DNA of 64,000 nt from Microplitis mediator (GCF_029852145.1 NC_079975.1:24433364-24497363); one strand, 5' to 3'; positions 36,061 through 48,235 are shown, numbered from the stretch's first letter. Made by a program: numbers and translations. The notes: generated by a model not told the origin, from the sequence alone.

Positions 36061-36196
36061 CATAACAATGGAAAGTTATCCCAAAAATTATAGGCGTATA
36101 TACCATAATTTCAAGCAATTATTTCCATAACGTTATGGGTTGATATTCCATAAACGTACTAGGAACGGTTACCATAATTTTCTTTCCGTGGGTGTA

Positions 36197-36966
36197 TGAA
36201 ATATCAAAATTGTATGTAATAAGCGCATAAATGCTTAATTATAACTAAATTTTGTTGATGATTTTTTTTTAAATTTAAAAACGAATATTTATCTCTTAAT
36301 GATAATGAATACCATCGAAATCATTCAAATAAATATAATAAGATGACGCAAAATTGTCTCTTATTTATTATCAGTGGCCATGCGTCGATTTTTATACATG
36401 CACGTCATCGTAGTAGTTTTTTTGTGACGTGGCCCACATTTGAATTGCCGTAAATTAACAAATACTATCACATATATGTATGAGTAACGCCAAATCTCAG
36501 TTATCGACGACCATTACTGTCAGTCATCATTCAAACTCAGAATGAATATTTTTTAATTTTTTATTTATACTTCAGTTCATTTTGATTTTACTATCGTAAG
36601 AGTTATAATTATTATTTTTGTTATTTGTTTTTAAATGTTCCAGTGATTGATTAATATTATATACTAATAAATAATTAAATAAATAATAAATCTACTGAAT
36701 TTGCTAATTAAATAAACAAGTTAATAAAATTTAAGTTTTCAGAACAACTCCACAAAATTTCAAATCGTTACGAATTTGTCCACCTCTACTTATATTTGAA
36801 ATCTTCATTTGACGGTATAGCATACTATTATTTAATTTGTATTTTATTACTTATAATTTATTTCTTTTATAAGAACATGAGCGATTGAGTCTACACTTTT
36901 GAATTTTAATAAACTTTTGACTTTTTCATACTTCTGTTCAAAAAAAGAATTGTATATTGATTTTTT
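36197..36966. other. upstream region of the second SV2-like gene
   Basis: No gene recognised. 36420-36545 is somewhat less AT-rich and could hold promoter or 5' UTR sequence. Confidence 0.3.
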
Positions 36967-37536
36967 ATGATGGAAGCTTCACGAATAGATGAACAAGTTG
37001 TTCAAGACGCTTTAAATGAAACAGGTAAAAATATTATGAGATTATTTATTTCTAATTAATTTTATTAATCATTATTATTATTTTAAAAAATAAGGTTTTG
37101 GCAAGTTTAGCTATAAAATGTTGATAATTGTTACTTTAATATCAATAAATACTGGTATCAGTTTTGAAAATGTCAGTTTCGTAATGCCAGCAGCTGTTTG
37201 TGATTTCAAAATGTCAACAATTGCACAGGATCGCATAGCAATCAGTTCATTGTTTGGTAAATAATAAAATAAGAGTAATTATCTTTGACAAAAGAAAATA
37301 ATTATCAATACATTCATCATATTTAAAAAAAATATATATAATTAATCGAATATACAACAATGAGTTATTTTAGGACTGGCACTGGGCCCATATTTTTGGG
37401 CTTGTATGGCTGAAACTAAAGGCCGGAAAGTAAGTTTAATCATAGGTTTACTTTTGGACGGTTGCTCAAATGCTCTAGCTTCTGTGATATCAAATTACTA
37501 TGGATTCGTAATTTGTAAATTTTTCAATGGAGTCGG
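36967..37536 (+). CDS. second SV2-like transporter, first three exons only
   Basis: Exons 36967-37024, 37095-37256 and 37374-37536. Exons 2 and 3 have exactly the same lengths and phases as those of the gene at 28472, and the protein is very similar: FGKFSYKMLIIVTLISINTG, MPAAVCDFKMSTIAQDRIAI, ACMAETKGRKVSLIIG, SVISNYYGFVICKFFNGVG. The first two codons are both ATG; the second matches the partner's start better. Splice sites and frame are intact, but no exon 4 (QSAEFTVIF in the partner) is visible downstream, where only repeats follow. Either this is a truncated tandem duplicate or the rest lies beyond repeats I cannot read through. Without exons 4-10 it has only TM1-TM4 and could not transport. 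Confidence 0.75.
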
Positions 37537-38587
37537 GTAATTTATTAAGCTATGAATAAAAATATACCCGAGAAAAAATAATTGAAGCTAAATACCGTTC
37601 TGTCTACGGTAAAAAGACACGGTAGGCTCGCGCAATGACACTTCACATATATACATGTGTTTGAATGTGTACTTGGCGCGAGATACTACCGTGTTTCCTG
37701 ATTAAAATCTAATTAGATCATCGTAGGCATAACTTTTTTTTTTTTATTTTACTACTATATTAATATCAATAGACGATTCAGATCTATTCAAATTCATGTA
37801 GATCTTTCTTAGATCTTAATTTTGAACAACTCGAACGCAAAACGTTATAAAAAAACATTAACATTTAGAGAAATCGCCTATATCATACGTTCAAAATGTA
37901 TTTTGTGTTATAGCGATAAGATTTTTTTTTCTTCTCAAAATAATACGAGCTTCAATAATTAACCCTTCCTAGCCCACGCTATGAGCGTGGCGCCGCCTTT
38001 TTTAAATTTTATTTTTTGTCTCGTAACTACTTCAATTCGTAGTTTTGAAAAAAATTTAATTCTTTCTTTGATCTATTAAAAAATTTTTAATGCTATTTAC
38101 ATGCATAAAAACCCTTGGAAAATATTTTTACATTCTAAAATTCGAGACCGAGTTTGAGAAAGCGGCGCTCTGCCGCCCATCGTGGGTAAGTCTCCCGATC
38201 TTTTTCAAACTGCGCTGTTGCCAAATTTCTTTGCCGCCAGTATTTTAGCCTGTTTTACCACACGTTCAACACAACTGGTAAAGAGAAGTGATTTTTCGGG
38301 TTAATTTGTATTTTAATTATATTATTTACAAATTAATTGTTATTAAATAATAATTAATACTATTTATATAAAATAATTTTGTTTTATAACTTTGTGAGTA
38401 TTAGAATTTATTAGAGTATTAGAATATTATTAATTATTATATAAAATAGAAATATAATGATATAAACTTTAGTACAAATAAGTTCTAAAAAAATTATAAT
38501 TCATAGAATAATACAATATTTATATATATATATATATATATATATGTGTATATACATATATGTATGTTGTATAGACGTTTGTGTGAC
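37537..38587. other. repeat-like intergenic with TA microsatellite
   Basis: A TTAACCCTTCCTAGCCCACG phrase at about 37963 looks like a left end of a TTAA-type element with no matching right end seen. A TA microsatellite lies at about 38520-38546. No gene. Confidence 0.4.
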
Positions 38588-39110
38588 ATTTTCAGTTATA
38601 TTTTATTACGCTTGTGTGACTTTAATACCTTTCTGTGACGTTACACAAAGGTTTTTATATTATACATTACGCTTGTGTGACGGTCACATAAGGGTATAGT
38701 GCACAAAATATTATTTACTATCATTTATACCTTGCTGTGACACACGTTACTGATAGTCAAACCTTGTGAAGCAAAATTTCTAATGAACTTATGAATGTGA
38801 AATACCTTATTTTGATTCATTAGACTACGATAAATTAACAAATTTTTTCCAAAAGAGAAACAACTTTTTGAAGAACAGCTCCAAGGATTTTTAAGGCTTA
38901 AAGATCTAAATAAAATATTGCATTTATGATGTGTAAAGATTGATGATAGGAGATTGATAATATTCTTGGTCAACTGTTTGAAATTTGATAAGATTAATAA
39001 GAATCGAGATTGTACAAAATTTTAATAATTGTTCAATTGATCTGCGACGATTTCAGTTTATCTGCAGTACATTTTTCGCAGTTTGCGATAGAGGTAGAAA
39101 AAAAAACTAA
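38588..39110. repeat. dispersed repeat, copy 1
   Basis: Starts ATTTTCAGTTATATTTTATT and ends near CAGTTTATCTGCAGTACATT. Contains CGCTTGTGTGAC, CTTTCTGTGACGTTACAC and TGTGACGGTCACA. Direct copy 2 is at 39617-40120. The minus-strand open frames in both are not supported as genes. Confidence 0.75.
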
Positions 39111-39616
39111 AAGCCCTTTGAACTTGCGAATCAGTATCCAAACTTTCCAGAGAAAGCATTGATAATTTTGATCTCAACACATAAGAAAAATTATCTTGAG
39201 TCAAGAAAACATTTCGGAAGACAAACGTTTTCAGGAACCAAGTCAAGATTTTCTTGAGCCACGAGAATTTGTCTTGGTTAAAAAAAATTCGTCGTGGTCG
39301 GAGAAGATTTCTATTTTATTTGAGAAAGTTTAGGTTTTCAAAAAAATTTTCTCGAATGAAGAATATTTACCTTCAGTCGAGAATTTTTTTTTCTGTGCAT
39401 GAGCTGGAGAAAAGTATCAATTTATACTTCATAATAAAACTAGAGAACATAATCGATGTGTAAACAAATGATTTTCCAATTTTTGTTTATGCTTATGCTT
39501 GATGAACTCAATATATTCAGACGGAAATCAGAAGAAGTGATTAAAATAGAGTCAAATAAATTTTCAGTTAGATCAGACGGTAAATTTGTTGAACCTTCGA
39601 AAAAAATGTGAAAGAG

Positions 39617-40120
39617 ATTTTCAGTTATATTTTATTACGCTTGTGTGACTTTGATACCTTTCTGTGACGTTACACCCAGGTTTTTATATATACAGGTTTT
39701 TATATTATACATAACGCTTGTGTGACGGTCACAGAAAAGTAGAGTGTACAAAATATTATTAACTATCAATTGTACCTTACTGTGACACACCTTATTGTTC
39801 GTTAAGCCTTGTGAAACAAAATCTTTAAAGACTTGATGAATGTGAAATAATTCATTTCGATTCATTAGACATCGAGAAATTAATAAAATTATTTGACAAG
39901 AGAAATATCTTCATAAAGAACAGATTTGAAAATTTTTTAAATTAAAAGATTAAAATAAAACATTGAATCCATGGTTTTTTGTTCGTTGAACTAATTAAAA
40001 TTTGATAAGATTAATCAGAATTGAAATTGTAGAGAATTTAAATTGTAGTTCAATTATTTTGCGACGATTTCAGTTTATCTGCAGTACATTTATCGGAATT
40101 TCTTTTAAGGTTGGGAAAAA
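39617..40120. repeat. dispersed repeat, copy 2
   Basis: Same order of phrases as copy 1 (CGCTTGTGTGAC, CTTTCTGTGACGTTACAC, CCTTGTGAA, CAGTTTATCTGCAGTACATT), with many substitutions and indels. The two copies are separated by about 500 bp of different sequence (39111-39616). Confidence 0.75.
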
Positions 40121-40195
40121 AATTTTAAACTGGTTGAACTTACGAATCAAAACTTTCCACAGAAAATGTTAATAATTTCAATCTTTTTGAGCTCG

Positions 40196-40865
40196 AATAA
40201 AGTAATTAAGTAATTTCTGACAAAATCGTACTAATTTATTGCAGACGAATGTTTCATAGATTAGCGAGAGTTTTGATCGACAAGCTGGCAAATTTCTGAA
40301 TAACAGAATGTGTCATTGCCTCATTAAACTAGAACTTACAGCTAAACTATTAAGTTTCCGAGCAATGTTATTGAAAACTTTTGAATAGACAACATAATTT
40401 CTGACAAAATTGTACGAATTTATTTTAGAAGTATCGATCATAATTTAGCGACTATTCTGATTGTCAAGCTGGCGGATTTTCAAATAACTGAATGTTTCCT
40501 CGAATTTTCGTATTACCTCATTCAACTGAAAATTACAGGCACATTATCGGGTTCACGCGCAATATTATCGGAAATTTTTATACAGACGAAATAAATTCTG
40601 ACAAAAATTGTACTAATTTAATGTAGACGTACCTCTCATAGTCTAGCGAGAAGTTTGATTGACAAGCTGGCAAATTTTTTTAAATAACTGAATTTTTCAT
40701 TACCTCATAAGACTAAAAAGTACAGCTAAACTATTGAGTTTACAAGCAATGATATCAGAAACTTTTATATAGACAATGAACTTTCTAAAAAAATAGAACT
40801 GATTTATTGTAGCGGTATCTATCATAGTTTAGCGAGAACTTTAATTGAAAAACGAGCAACTAATA
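40196..40865. repeat. diverged tandem repeat, 190-200-bp units, left part
   Basis: About three and a half units, each with TTTCTGACAAAATTGTACTA, TAGCGAGA.TTTGATTGACAAG, GCTGGCAAATTT, a CATTACCTCATT run and GAGCAATGTTAT. The array is interrupted at about 40865 and resumes at 42425. Confidence 0.8.
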
Positions 40866-40969
40866 TATTCTTTTCTACGTAAAGATGCTTTTCTATGTAA
40901 AGATGAGAATTTAATATGTGCGACTGGAGAAAGAATTGAAAAAAAATTTTTTTTTGTTTTTTTTTAAAT

Positions 40970-41390
40970 TTCTCAAAAACGGCTAGATAAATCAATTTCA
41001 AAATTTGATCAGCTTTAGAACTTGATAAAACACGTCGATTGCTGCCTCAATCGTCTTAATCGGTCCATTCGTTTACGAGATATCGTTGATTAAAAAAATA
41101 GTGAAAAACGTTTTTATTCGGATATCTACATAAAAATTGAATCATTCGATTTCAAAATCTAATCAGCTCTAGAACTTAATAAAACGCGTCGATTGCCGCC
41201 TCAACCATCAAAATCAATTAATTCGTTCGCGAGATATCGTGGGAGAAAGAAATGCTAAAAAATGTTTTTTTAGAAAACAATGGCATACAAAAGTATTTTC
41301 GAGCTCTAAGAGTTCGAAAATATATTCACAATAATGTTTTCGAGTTCAAGGAGCTTGAAAACAGCGGGAAGTTTTAGGGCTGGCCCGCAG
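40970..41390. repeat. diverged tandem repeat with CGTCGATTGCCGCCTCAACC
   Basis: Two units with AATTTCAAAATCTAATCAGC, GTCGATTGCCGCC and GCGAGATATCGTGGGAGAAA. Four further units of the same family lie at 63410-64000. Both arrays end in AACAATGGCATACAAAAGTA. Confidence 0.75.
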
Positions 41391-41419
41391 GGTTATCCGA
41401 TAGACCGATTTTTTTTTCT

Positions 41420-42350
41420 TTAATTACTGTGAAAAAAATTGTTAAAAATGATGATAAAAAATTATGGTGAAGTTTGAGCTCCTAATATTAATAAAAAGAG
41501 ATGCCTCTTCATGATTTTTATATCATTTAAATGACTTAGGAAAAAAAATTTTAAGTTTGGAACTGTATACCTCGGCCCTGGCTTATATATGTACAGATAT
41601 ATTTAGAATATAGTTTTGTAGGAAATTGAACGCTCTACAAAATGAGTCTCTTATCATTTTTTGATAAATCCATCTGTTCAAAAGTTATTGGAGCTCTAGG
41701 TCAAATTATCGTAAATTTCTAGACCTTTTTACATGTCCGGCGAAACTATTAGACTTATCACAAAACTTCAGAGGATCTTTTTTGTAGACAATTTCATCCC
41801 CTATAAATGATTTCCAGTCAAGTTTTTTCAAATTCCACATTGTTTCCTAGTTATTTCCATTTCAATATCGAGTTCTTGAGATCGATCAAAACACTACTTT
41901 TTTTAAGAACTTGACATTAATATGAAAATAACTAGAAAACAATGTGGAGTTTGAAAAAACTTAACTAAAAATAATTTGTAGGAAATAAAATTATCTACAA
42001 AAAAAATCTTATAAAGTTTTGTGATAAGTTGGATAGTTCTGCCAGAAAAGTAAATAGATCTAGAAATTTACTTTGATTTGACTTCAAGCTCCAATAACTT
42101 TTGAACAGATGAATTTATCAAAAAATGATAAGAGACTTTTTTTGTAGAGCGTTCAATTCCCTACAAAACTATATTCTGAATTTATCTGTACAATAAGCCA
42201 GGGCCAAGGTATAAAATTCCATACTTAAAATATTTTTTTCCTGTTATTCAAATGGGAAATGAAAAATTACGAAGAGGCGCTTCTTAATGTAAACATTAAG
42301 AACTCAAACTTTACTGTTATTTTTTTTCATCATTTTTAACCAGATTTTTA
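41420..42350. repeat. large foldback, copy 1
   Basis: About 0.93 kb with its symmetry centre near 41895. Inverted pairs include GGCCCTGGCTTAT/ATAAGCCAGGGCC, GCGTTCAATT or its inverse, AACAATGTGGA/TCCACATTGTT and GTTTTGTGATAAGT/ACTTATCACAAAAC. The same sequence family forms the foldback at 60410-61190. It interrupts the tandem array described at 40196. Confidence 0.85.
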
Positions 42351-42424
42351 CGTTAGCTAACGAAAAAAAAAAATTAGTTCTTTCTTTTGGCCCACTTTAC
42401 TTATTATACTAGAAATTACATCCG

Positions 42425-42790
42425 ATCTGTTGAGTTTACGAGCAATGTTATTGAAAAATTTTTTCTAGATCAAATAATTTCTGACAAAATTGAACTGATT
42501 CATTTGAGACGTATCTCTTATAGCTTAGCGAGTATTGTGATTGACATGCTGGCAGATTTCTAAATAACTAATTTTTCATTGAATTCTTTATTACCTCATT
42601 AGACTAAATATTACAGCCGAACTGTTGAGTTTACGAGCAACGTATTCGAAAACTTTCTTATGGACAAAATAATTTTTCACAAAATTGTACTGATTTATTG
42701 TAGATGTGTGTATCATGATTTAGCGAGAATTTTGACTGACACGTTGGCATATTTTTAAAGAACATAATTTTTTATCAAATTTCCTACGAC
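42425..42790. repeat. diverged tandem repeat, right part
   Basis: About two units of the 190-200-bp repeat seen at 40196-40865 (GAGTTTACGAGCAA, TTTCTGACAAAATTGAACTG, TAGCGAGTATTGTGATTGAC). This shows the foldback and neighbouring sequence were inserted into the array. Confidence 0.75.
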
Positions 42791-44224
42791 CTCATTTAAT
42801 ATCTCTCCAAAAGTTGTTCACATTATTAATTTATTTCTCCAACAGGTCAGCAACAATTTTAATATCATCGATAAATATAATTATTTTTTGTTAATTTTCA
42901 TTCATATTGACTTTCAGAAAAACACATTTTTAATTTTTACTGAATGATCAAAGATTTCATGCAATAGAATTATGTTTAATCAAAATTCTATTTTTTTTTA
43001 TGATTTGGTATTTAATATCATCATCGATAGTTCAGCCCAGATTTTGGAACAAATAAAAAAAACATCTTGTCCTTGTGGCTTTCTATAAATTGCGATATAG
43101 ATAACATTGAATCGAAGTTCTAGTTGATGCACGATTAAATATTTATTCATCTAAAGAAAGTTCATCTAGAGTTTCATAATTGAATAAGATAAAAAAAATC
43201 GGCTTCCACCATAAACTGTACAGAGACCAGCAAATAATAATTTCAGTGAAATAATCAAGTACTCAGGAAAATTCAATTGAAGTTTTTAAGAATTTAATTT
43301 TCTCTGAAATTTATTTTAGCGTTTTCTTCATGTCTGACAGATAATGAATCAAAATCTTAAGTTAAAAGAAAATATAATAAGAAATGTCTTTGTTGGTGAT
43401 GATTCAGTTCTTCGTAAAATTCACTTAGTATATTTCTGATGTAACTTTGATCGTTCAACTTTAATTTTAATTTAAAAAATGATAAATATTTTACTTGGTG
43501 TCGATGAAACTAAACAAAAATTTCAGCTAAATGATTCAAAATACGACAGATATATATAGGATTGAAGTTGTAGGTAATTTAACTCTGCATGAAATTTATT
43601 TTAGGCTTTTTTGTTGATGTCACGGAAGTTAAGTCAGAATTTTAGTTACAGAAATTTCCATCCTCCATCGAATAGGTTTTTATAACTGTACATATGATAA
43701 TTTATTTACTCAAATCAGGATCAAGGATTTTGAATAAATTCAATTATTTATAAAATTAAATAAAATCATTAGCGTTGTATCCACAATAGTTAAATCAGAA
43801 ATTTTGAATAAAATCGAAAAGACATCGTGCTTATGCAGTATTCTCTATAAGTTAAAACCTAAACAAACGTAAATTAAGATTTAGTTGCATAAATAAAGAT
43901 ATGATAAGATCATGTTGGTTTGAAGTAATAAAAAATTATATTAAACAGTTCAGAACTTATTTTCCGTATATAACCTGATCAATTCGTGATGAAAATTTTC
44001 TTTTAATTTCGTATTTCTGATGCTCTAACATTATGTAGTGCAATGATTTTATATTCTCTAAAAAGAATTGATCGATCTAGATTCAATTTGCATCGGTTGG
44101 AATTAAGATCAGAAATTTTATCCAGTTAAATTTCTGAATTAAATAAAATTATAATAAAAACTCATCCACACGTTCATCTAAAAGATAAATAAATAATATA
44201 ACGATTGGTTTTTCCAAACTCTAA
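42791..44224. other. diverged repetitive DNA, no gene
   Basis: Loose repeats with a period of a few hundred bases (TGAAATTTATTTTAG, GACATCGTGC/AACATCTTGTC followed by CTCTATAA.TT). No coding signal. Confidence 0.45.
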
Positions 44225-44665
44225 ATAACTAGTCAGAATAATAATAGTTTTGCATGGTTTTGTGTCTTACGGAAAGTTTATTCACTCGTTGAACAGTTAT
44301 CGTTCATAAACAATTAAAAAAATTGAAATAAATTAATTCAGACTCATTTTATTTATTTTTTTTTTTTATATTTTATATTATTTAGTTGTACTTGTGTGAG
44401 TAGTAAGGTCATCCAAGAACACAATTAATTCTTACGATTTAATCTTTCTTGAATGAAAGTATAAATACAGTTGATGAATAAATTTTTTTTCAATTTCGCT
44501 CACGCTGCTTGTCTGTTATAAAATAATATTTAGAAAAATAAAATATTAATATTAGTTCTTGTGCAACGTAAATTTGGTTAATGTAAACATTCGATTCTTT
44601 CTCTTCTCTATGGTTTGCAAAAACTACCTTACCAACAAACCTATTTAGTTCGACTTTTACACTTT

Positions 44666-46433
44666 TACCCTAATAGTGACTTTAGCATGAAATTGACAGT
44701 AATTTGACAATCGAAATTGCCGAAATTTTCCGCCCTAATTTACCGACAATTTGACAGCAAAATTTGGAACAAAAAATTTGCAATTACATTTTTTTCAGTT
44801 GAGAGGTATCTTTTGTTACTAGAAAAAGATCCTAATAAATGTACGCTTGAATTTTCCGTCAAGTGTTCATCAACTTCGGGGTTTCCATTTTTGACGACAA
44901 TTTGTATACAACTTTTTAAGTAAATTTGCATTCTAATTCGGGTAGAAAATTTACGTCAAATCGTATAGCAACTTGTATACAAATTATCGTCAAAAACGGA
45001 AAAGCCCGAAATTGACGGATATTTGACAAAAAATTCACGGAAACTTCTGTAAACTTTTGAGAAGCAGACTGTAATATTAGGATACTTTTCCACATCTTTG
45101 AGATTATTTTTTTTTAAATGGCCTTCCAAAAGTGAGCGTAAATTAATGCTTACTATTGGTTTAAGCTGTACTCGAATAGTAGTAAAATGTTAGAACATCA
45201 TATAAATACAAACAACTTGTCGTCAAATTGGAGGAACCTTTCACTGAAAAAAACTTGGCTACTTGTGTCATTTTTTCTGTAACTAGTTTGGAAATGAGTA
45301 ACCCAAGATGTCAGGTTTGTAAAGCCATTATTTGCTCAGCAAGCCTGACTATCAAAGGTAGCGTTATTTTTCTACCCTAATAGTACATTTTGCTTTAGCA
45401 AAAGTTTACTTACAAAAGTTTCCTAGAATTTTTTCACAAATTTTCATCAACTTCGGACTTTTTCGTTTTTTACGACAATTTGTATGCAACTTTCTATTGA
45501 ATTTGATGTAAATTTACTGCCCGAATCAGAATGCAAATTCACTTCAAAAGTTGATTAGAAAAAAGTTGTCGTCAATTTCCAGGCAAATTTTATGTCAATT
45601 TATTGTTAGTTTGACTTGAAAAATTGTTCAGTATTTTTTTACCGTCAAATTGTAGACAATCTTATGTATAAATTTGCTTACTTTCTGAAATGGTAAGAAT
45701 AAACATTACCGACTCCCTGATAGCCAAGTTGTCCGCAACTTGTCGACAACCTACTGCCGCAACCTGTCGCCAAGTTGGTCGCAACAGTTGGCATTTCTAT
45801 GAGTTGATGGCAACTTTCCGAGAAACTTGTCGACAACTTTCAGCTCGTGTAACTGTTGCTGACAAGTTGGCTATAAGTTGCTCAGAAACTTGGTGGCAGG
45901 CTGCGGCAGTAGGTTGTCGACAAGTTTCTGAGCAACTTGTAGCCAACTTGTCAGCAACAGTTACACGCGCTGAAAGTTGTCGATAACTTGTCGTCAAGTT
46001 GGTCGCAACTCAGGTACACCAACTTTCTGATCAGAAACTCTGGCTATCGAGTTTTTTTTTCATAAAAAGTTACCATAACCCTGATAGCCAGAGTTTCTGA
46101 TCAGAAAGTTGATGTACCTGAGTTGCGACCAACTTGACGACAAGATGTAGACAACTTTCAGCTTGTATAACTATTGACTACGAGTTGGCTCCAAGTTGCT
46201 CAGAAAGTTGCCGTCAACTTATGGAAATGCCAACTTTTGCGGCCAACTTGGCGGCAGTAGGTTGTCGACAAGTTTCGGCCAACTTGGCTATCAGGGAAAT
46301 TTGAAGAAAAATTAACCACAAAATTTTATTTTCAACTTTCGCTGTCAAATTGTCGGCAAATTCGGGCAGCAAATTTCAGGTGATTTCAGCATCAAATTAC
46401 CGTCAATTTCAAGCTAAAGTGGCTATTAGGGTA
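44666..46433. mobile_element. TIR element, CCCTAATAGTGACTTTAGC ends
   Basis: TA-CCCTAATAGTGACTTTAGC at the left and GCTAAAGTGGCTATTAGGG-TA at the right. Next to each end lie AAATTGACAGTAATTTGAC-type phrases. A stray inner copy of the end (CCCTAATAGTACATTTTGCT) at about 45392 suggests a nested or duplicated member. The second written copy is at 49262-51029. Confidence 0.75.
45715..46296. mobile_element. back-to-back MITE pair, CCCTGATAGCC ends
   Basis: The outer ends CCCTGATAGCCAAGTTG and CAACTTGGCTATCAGGG are inverted copies. A second pair of ends meets in the middle (AACTCTGGCTATCGAG at about 46030 and CCCTGATAGCCAGAGTTT at 46080), so two elements lie head to head. The interior is made of GTTGTCGACAAC palindromes, which create the Cys-Arg-Gln-rich open frames on both strands; those are not genes. 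Second written copy at 50311-50892. Confidence 0.75.
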
Positions 46434-46850
46434 GCTGTAATCAATCGTGCCAACCTATTATATTCAATATTTTCGTCTTTACAACCAGATGTTTTACAAG
46501 CCTTCTGTTTTAATCGTGATACTTTGTTACTTACCCCGAAAACCTAGAAAATCTTGTCCGATTCATTTTTAACAACAATCTATGGAGTGCCATAGACTGA
46601 GCCTAAAGTAGATATCAAACCCTGTAGTAAGCCAACGAATGACCGAAAAATTTTAAGGATGGAACTATAATAAACTTTTCAAAAAAAAAGTTGTTATGAA
46701 AAATTGTTAAATCCAAGAACCGAAAAAAAATAATATTACTGTTTAAATTATTAATAAAAATGCCTCGAAGCATAATAAAAGTTCAACTGAAATGAAACAA
46801 ATCAGTTTAAACTTATGATTAGAATATATTCATGTACTGATTGTTATTGG

Positions 46851-47045
46851 TCATTTAAAAAATAAGTCACAACATAAATCTACCAAAACTGCTCCGAACA
46901 TCAGACGCACTATCAACCCTCTTAATAGAAAATTCAACTGTTGGTAAAGTAACTTCCCAGCGATAACAAGTGGAATAGATATGCACGGCGGATAAATACA
47001 AGAAAGTACAAGCAGTTGCAAAAGTATTTGAAATAATTTTTTCAT
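46851..47045 (-). CDS. small ORF with signal-peptide-like start, uncertain
   Basis: A 64-codon frame starting MKKLFQILLQLLVLSCIYPP, a good hydrophobic leader, followed by more hydrophobic sequence and then LCCDLFFK. No family recognised. It could be a small secreted or membrane peptide, a first exon, or chance in AT-rich DNA. The same ORF is written again at 51447-51641 because the segment is duplicated in the assembly. Confidence 0.25.
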   Translation of the reverse strand: MKKLFQILLQLLVLSCIYPPCISIPLVIAGKLLYQQLNFLLRGLIVRLMFGAVLVDLCCDLFFK

Positions 47046-47919
47046 GTTAACTTTTTGGTTTCATGATGAGTAATAATTAACTTTTAGAATATTTTTTAGG
47101 CAATAAATAATATTGAATGATAATGTTTAAAGATGAAACACCATAAATAAATTATGCTTAAGTGATAAATTTTATACACCACCGAAAACATTGGTATAAA
47201 AAATTAAAAAACCTCAGCTGTTAAAAATTTTGATTAATTATTTATTGTAATATCTTATTAAAGTTAATACAAAAAGTTTTAATTTTATTTAAAGACATTC
47301 ATATAATTAAGTTAAATATTAATAAAAGGAATAAAACATTTTTTTACTTGCAATATTCCTATAAATAATAATAAAAATAAATAATTTTAACATATAAAAA
47401 AGTTTATAAAAAATTATATGGACATAGCTTTAAGTTTGACAATAACATTTAAATATTTTATTATCTACACTATGGCTATCGATATTCAGTAATTAAATCG
47501 TTTGTCAAAAAAAGATATTCATTTTTTAATACAAGCTATTTCCTCTGTAGGAATATCAACACAAAAATAAACTGGATTTAATAAAAATATTAAATTTCAT
47601 TTAATACTTATATTTTTCCATTGCATAGTTGATAGGTATAATTTATAGATCAATATAAAAGTAAATGAATCTAATGACAATTTTAAACAGTGTTAAATTA
47701 ACCATTTTTAAATTTGGCGCGTAAAGTTACATTGGTAGCTCTGACTTTTTGTGCTTACATGCAGCCAATTCCAAATGGGACGTAGGGTTTTTTTACATCA
47801 GCCTTTTTTATTGTACAAAATAAATTTTAGCCAATCTTTTAATAAATAAATTTTTTTCCAAGTGGCTAACAAGAAATAAGTTATTAGTAGTAGTTTTGTA
47901 GTCATAACAGAATAGACAT

Positions 47920-47950
<31 letters not shown>

Positions 47951-48123
47951 TCTCTACACACTTGGATGTACGGCTAGGTCCATTTTACTTTTCTGTGTTG
48001 ACAACGTTCAGATGTTCCCGGGTGTTCTAAGAATTTGATGTATATCGGTTATTGCATCATTTCGAGTTGAACAATAAGTTTTAATGCGTAGTTTCAATTG
48101 ATAAAGTTATTAAAAAAAAGAAA

Positions 48124-48235
48124 ATGAAGCAAAACGTAAAATCAGAGTCTGAGTATTTTACTCGTCGTAAATACATGAATCATAGGCCACTTGGTCTTGA
48201 CAAAAAACCAAAGATTTTTATTAAAGAATGTAAAG
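48124..48235 (+). other. duplicate of exon 1 of the recombinase-like gene
   Basis: Identical to 52720-52831. It starts MKQNVKSESEYFTRRKYMNH and ends on the same donor, but belongs to the redundant contig end. It should not be annotated as a second gene. Confidence 0.85.

Larger units (their letters stand above)
34025..36196. mobile_element. outer element of a three-deep nest (GGTTCCTATA palindrome family)
   Basis: The left end TACAGAGAAAAATTC, followed by TATGGAAATGGTTCCTATA, resumes at 35822 as a series of GGAATGGT/ACCATAA palindromes and ends CATAATTTTCTTTCCGTG. It is an eroded member of the 13461-14522 family, split by the insertion at 34085-35819. Confidence 0.6.

Noticed and set aside
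38725..39865. Minus-strand frames sharing an ...FHIHK...F.SQGLT...VCHSKV pattern (38725-38973 and 39635-39865)
   Set aside because: The shared protein pattern follows from the two copies of a DNA repeat, whose units are riddled with frame changes outside these segments; I see no start, splice or conserved reading frame over the full repeat.
45690..45986. 98-residue Cys-Arg-Gln-rich frame (also written at 50286-50582) and its 66-residue minus-strand partner
   Set aside because: Both simply translate GTTGTCGACAAC palindromes in a MITE; the two strands give near-identical peptides, as expected for an inverted repeat.
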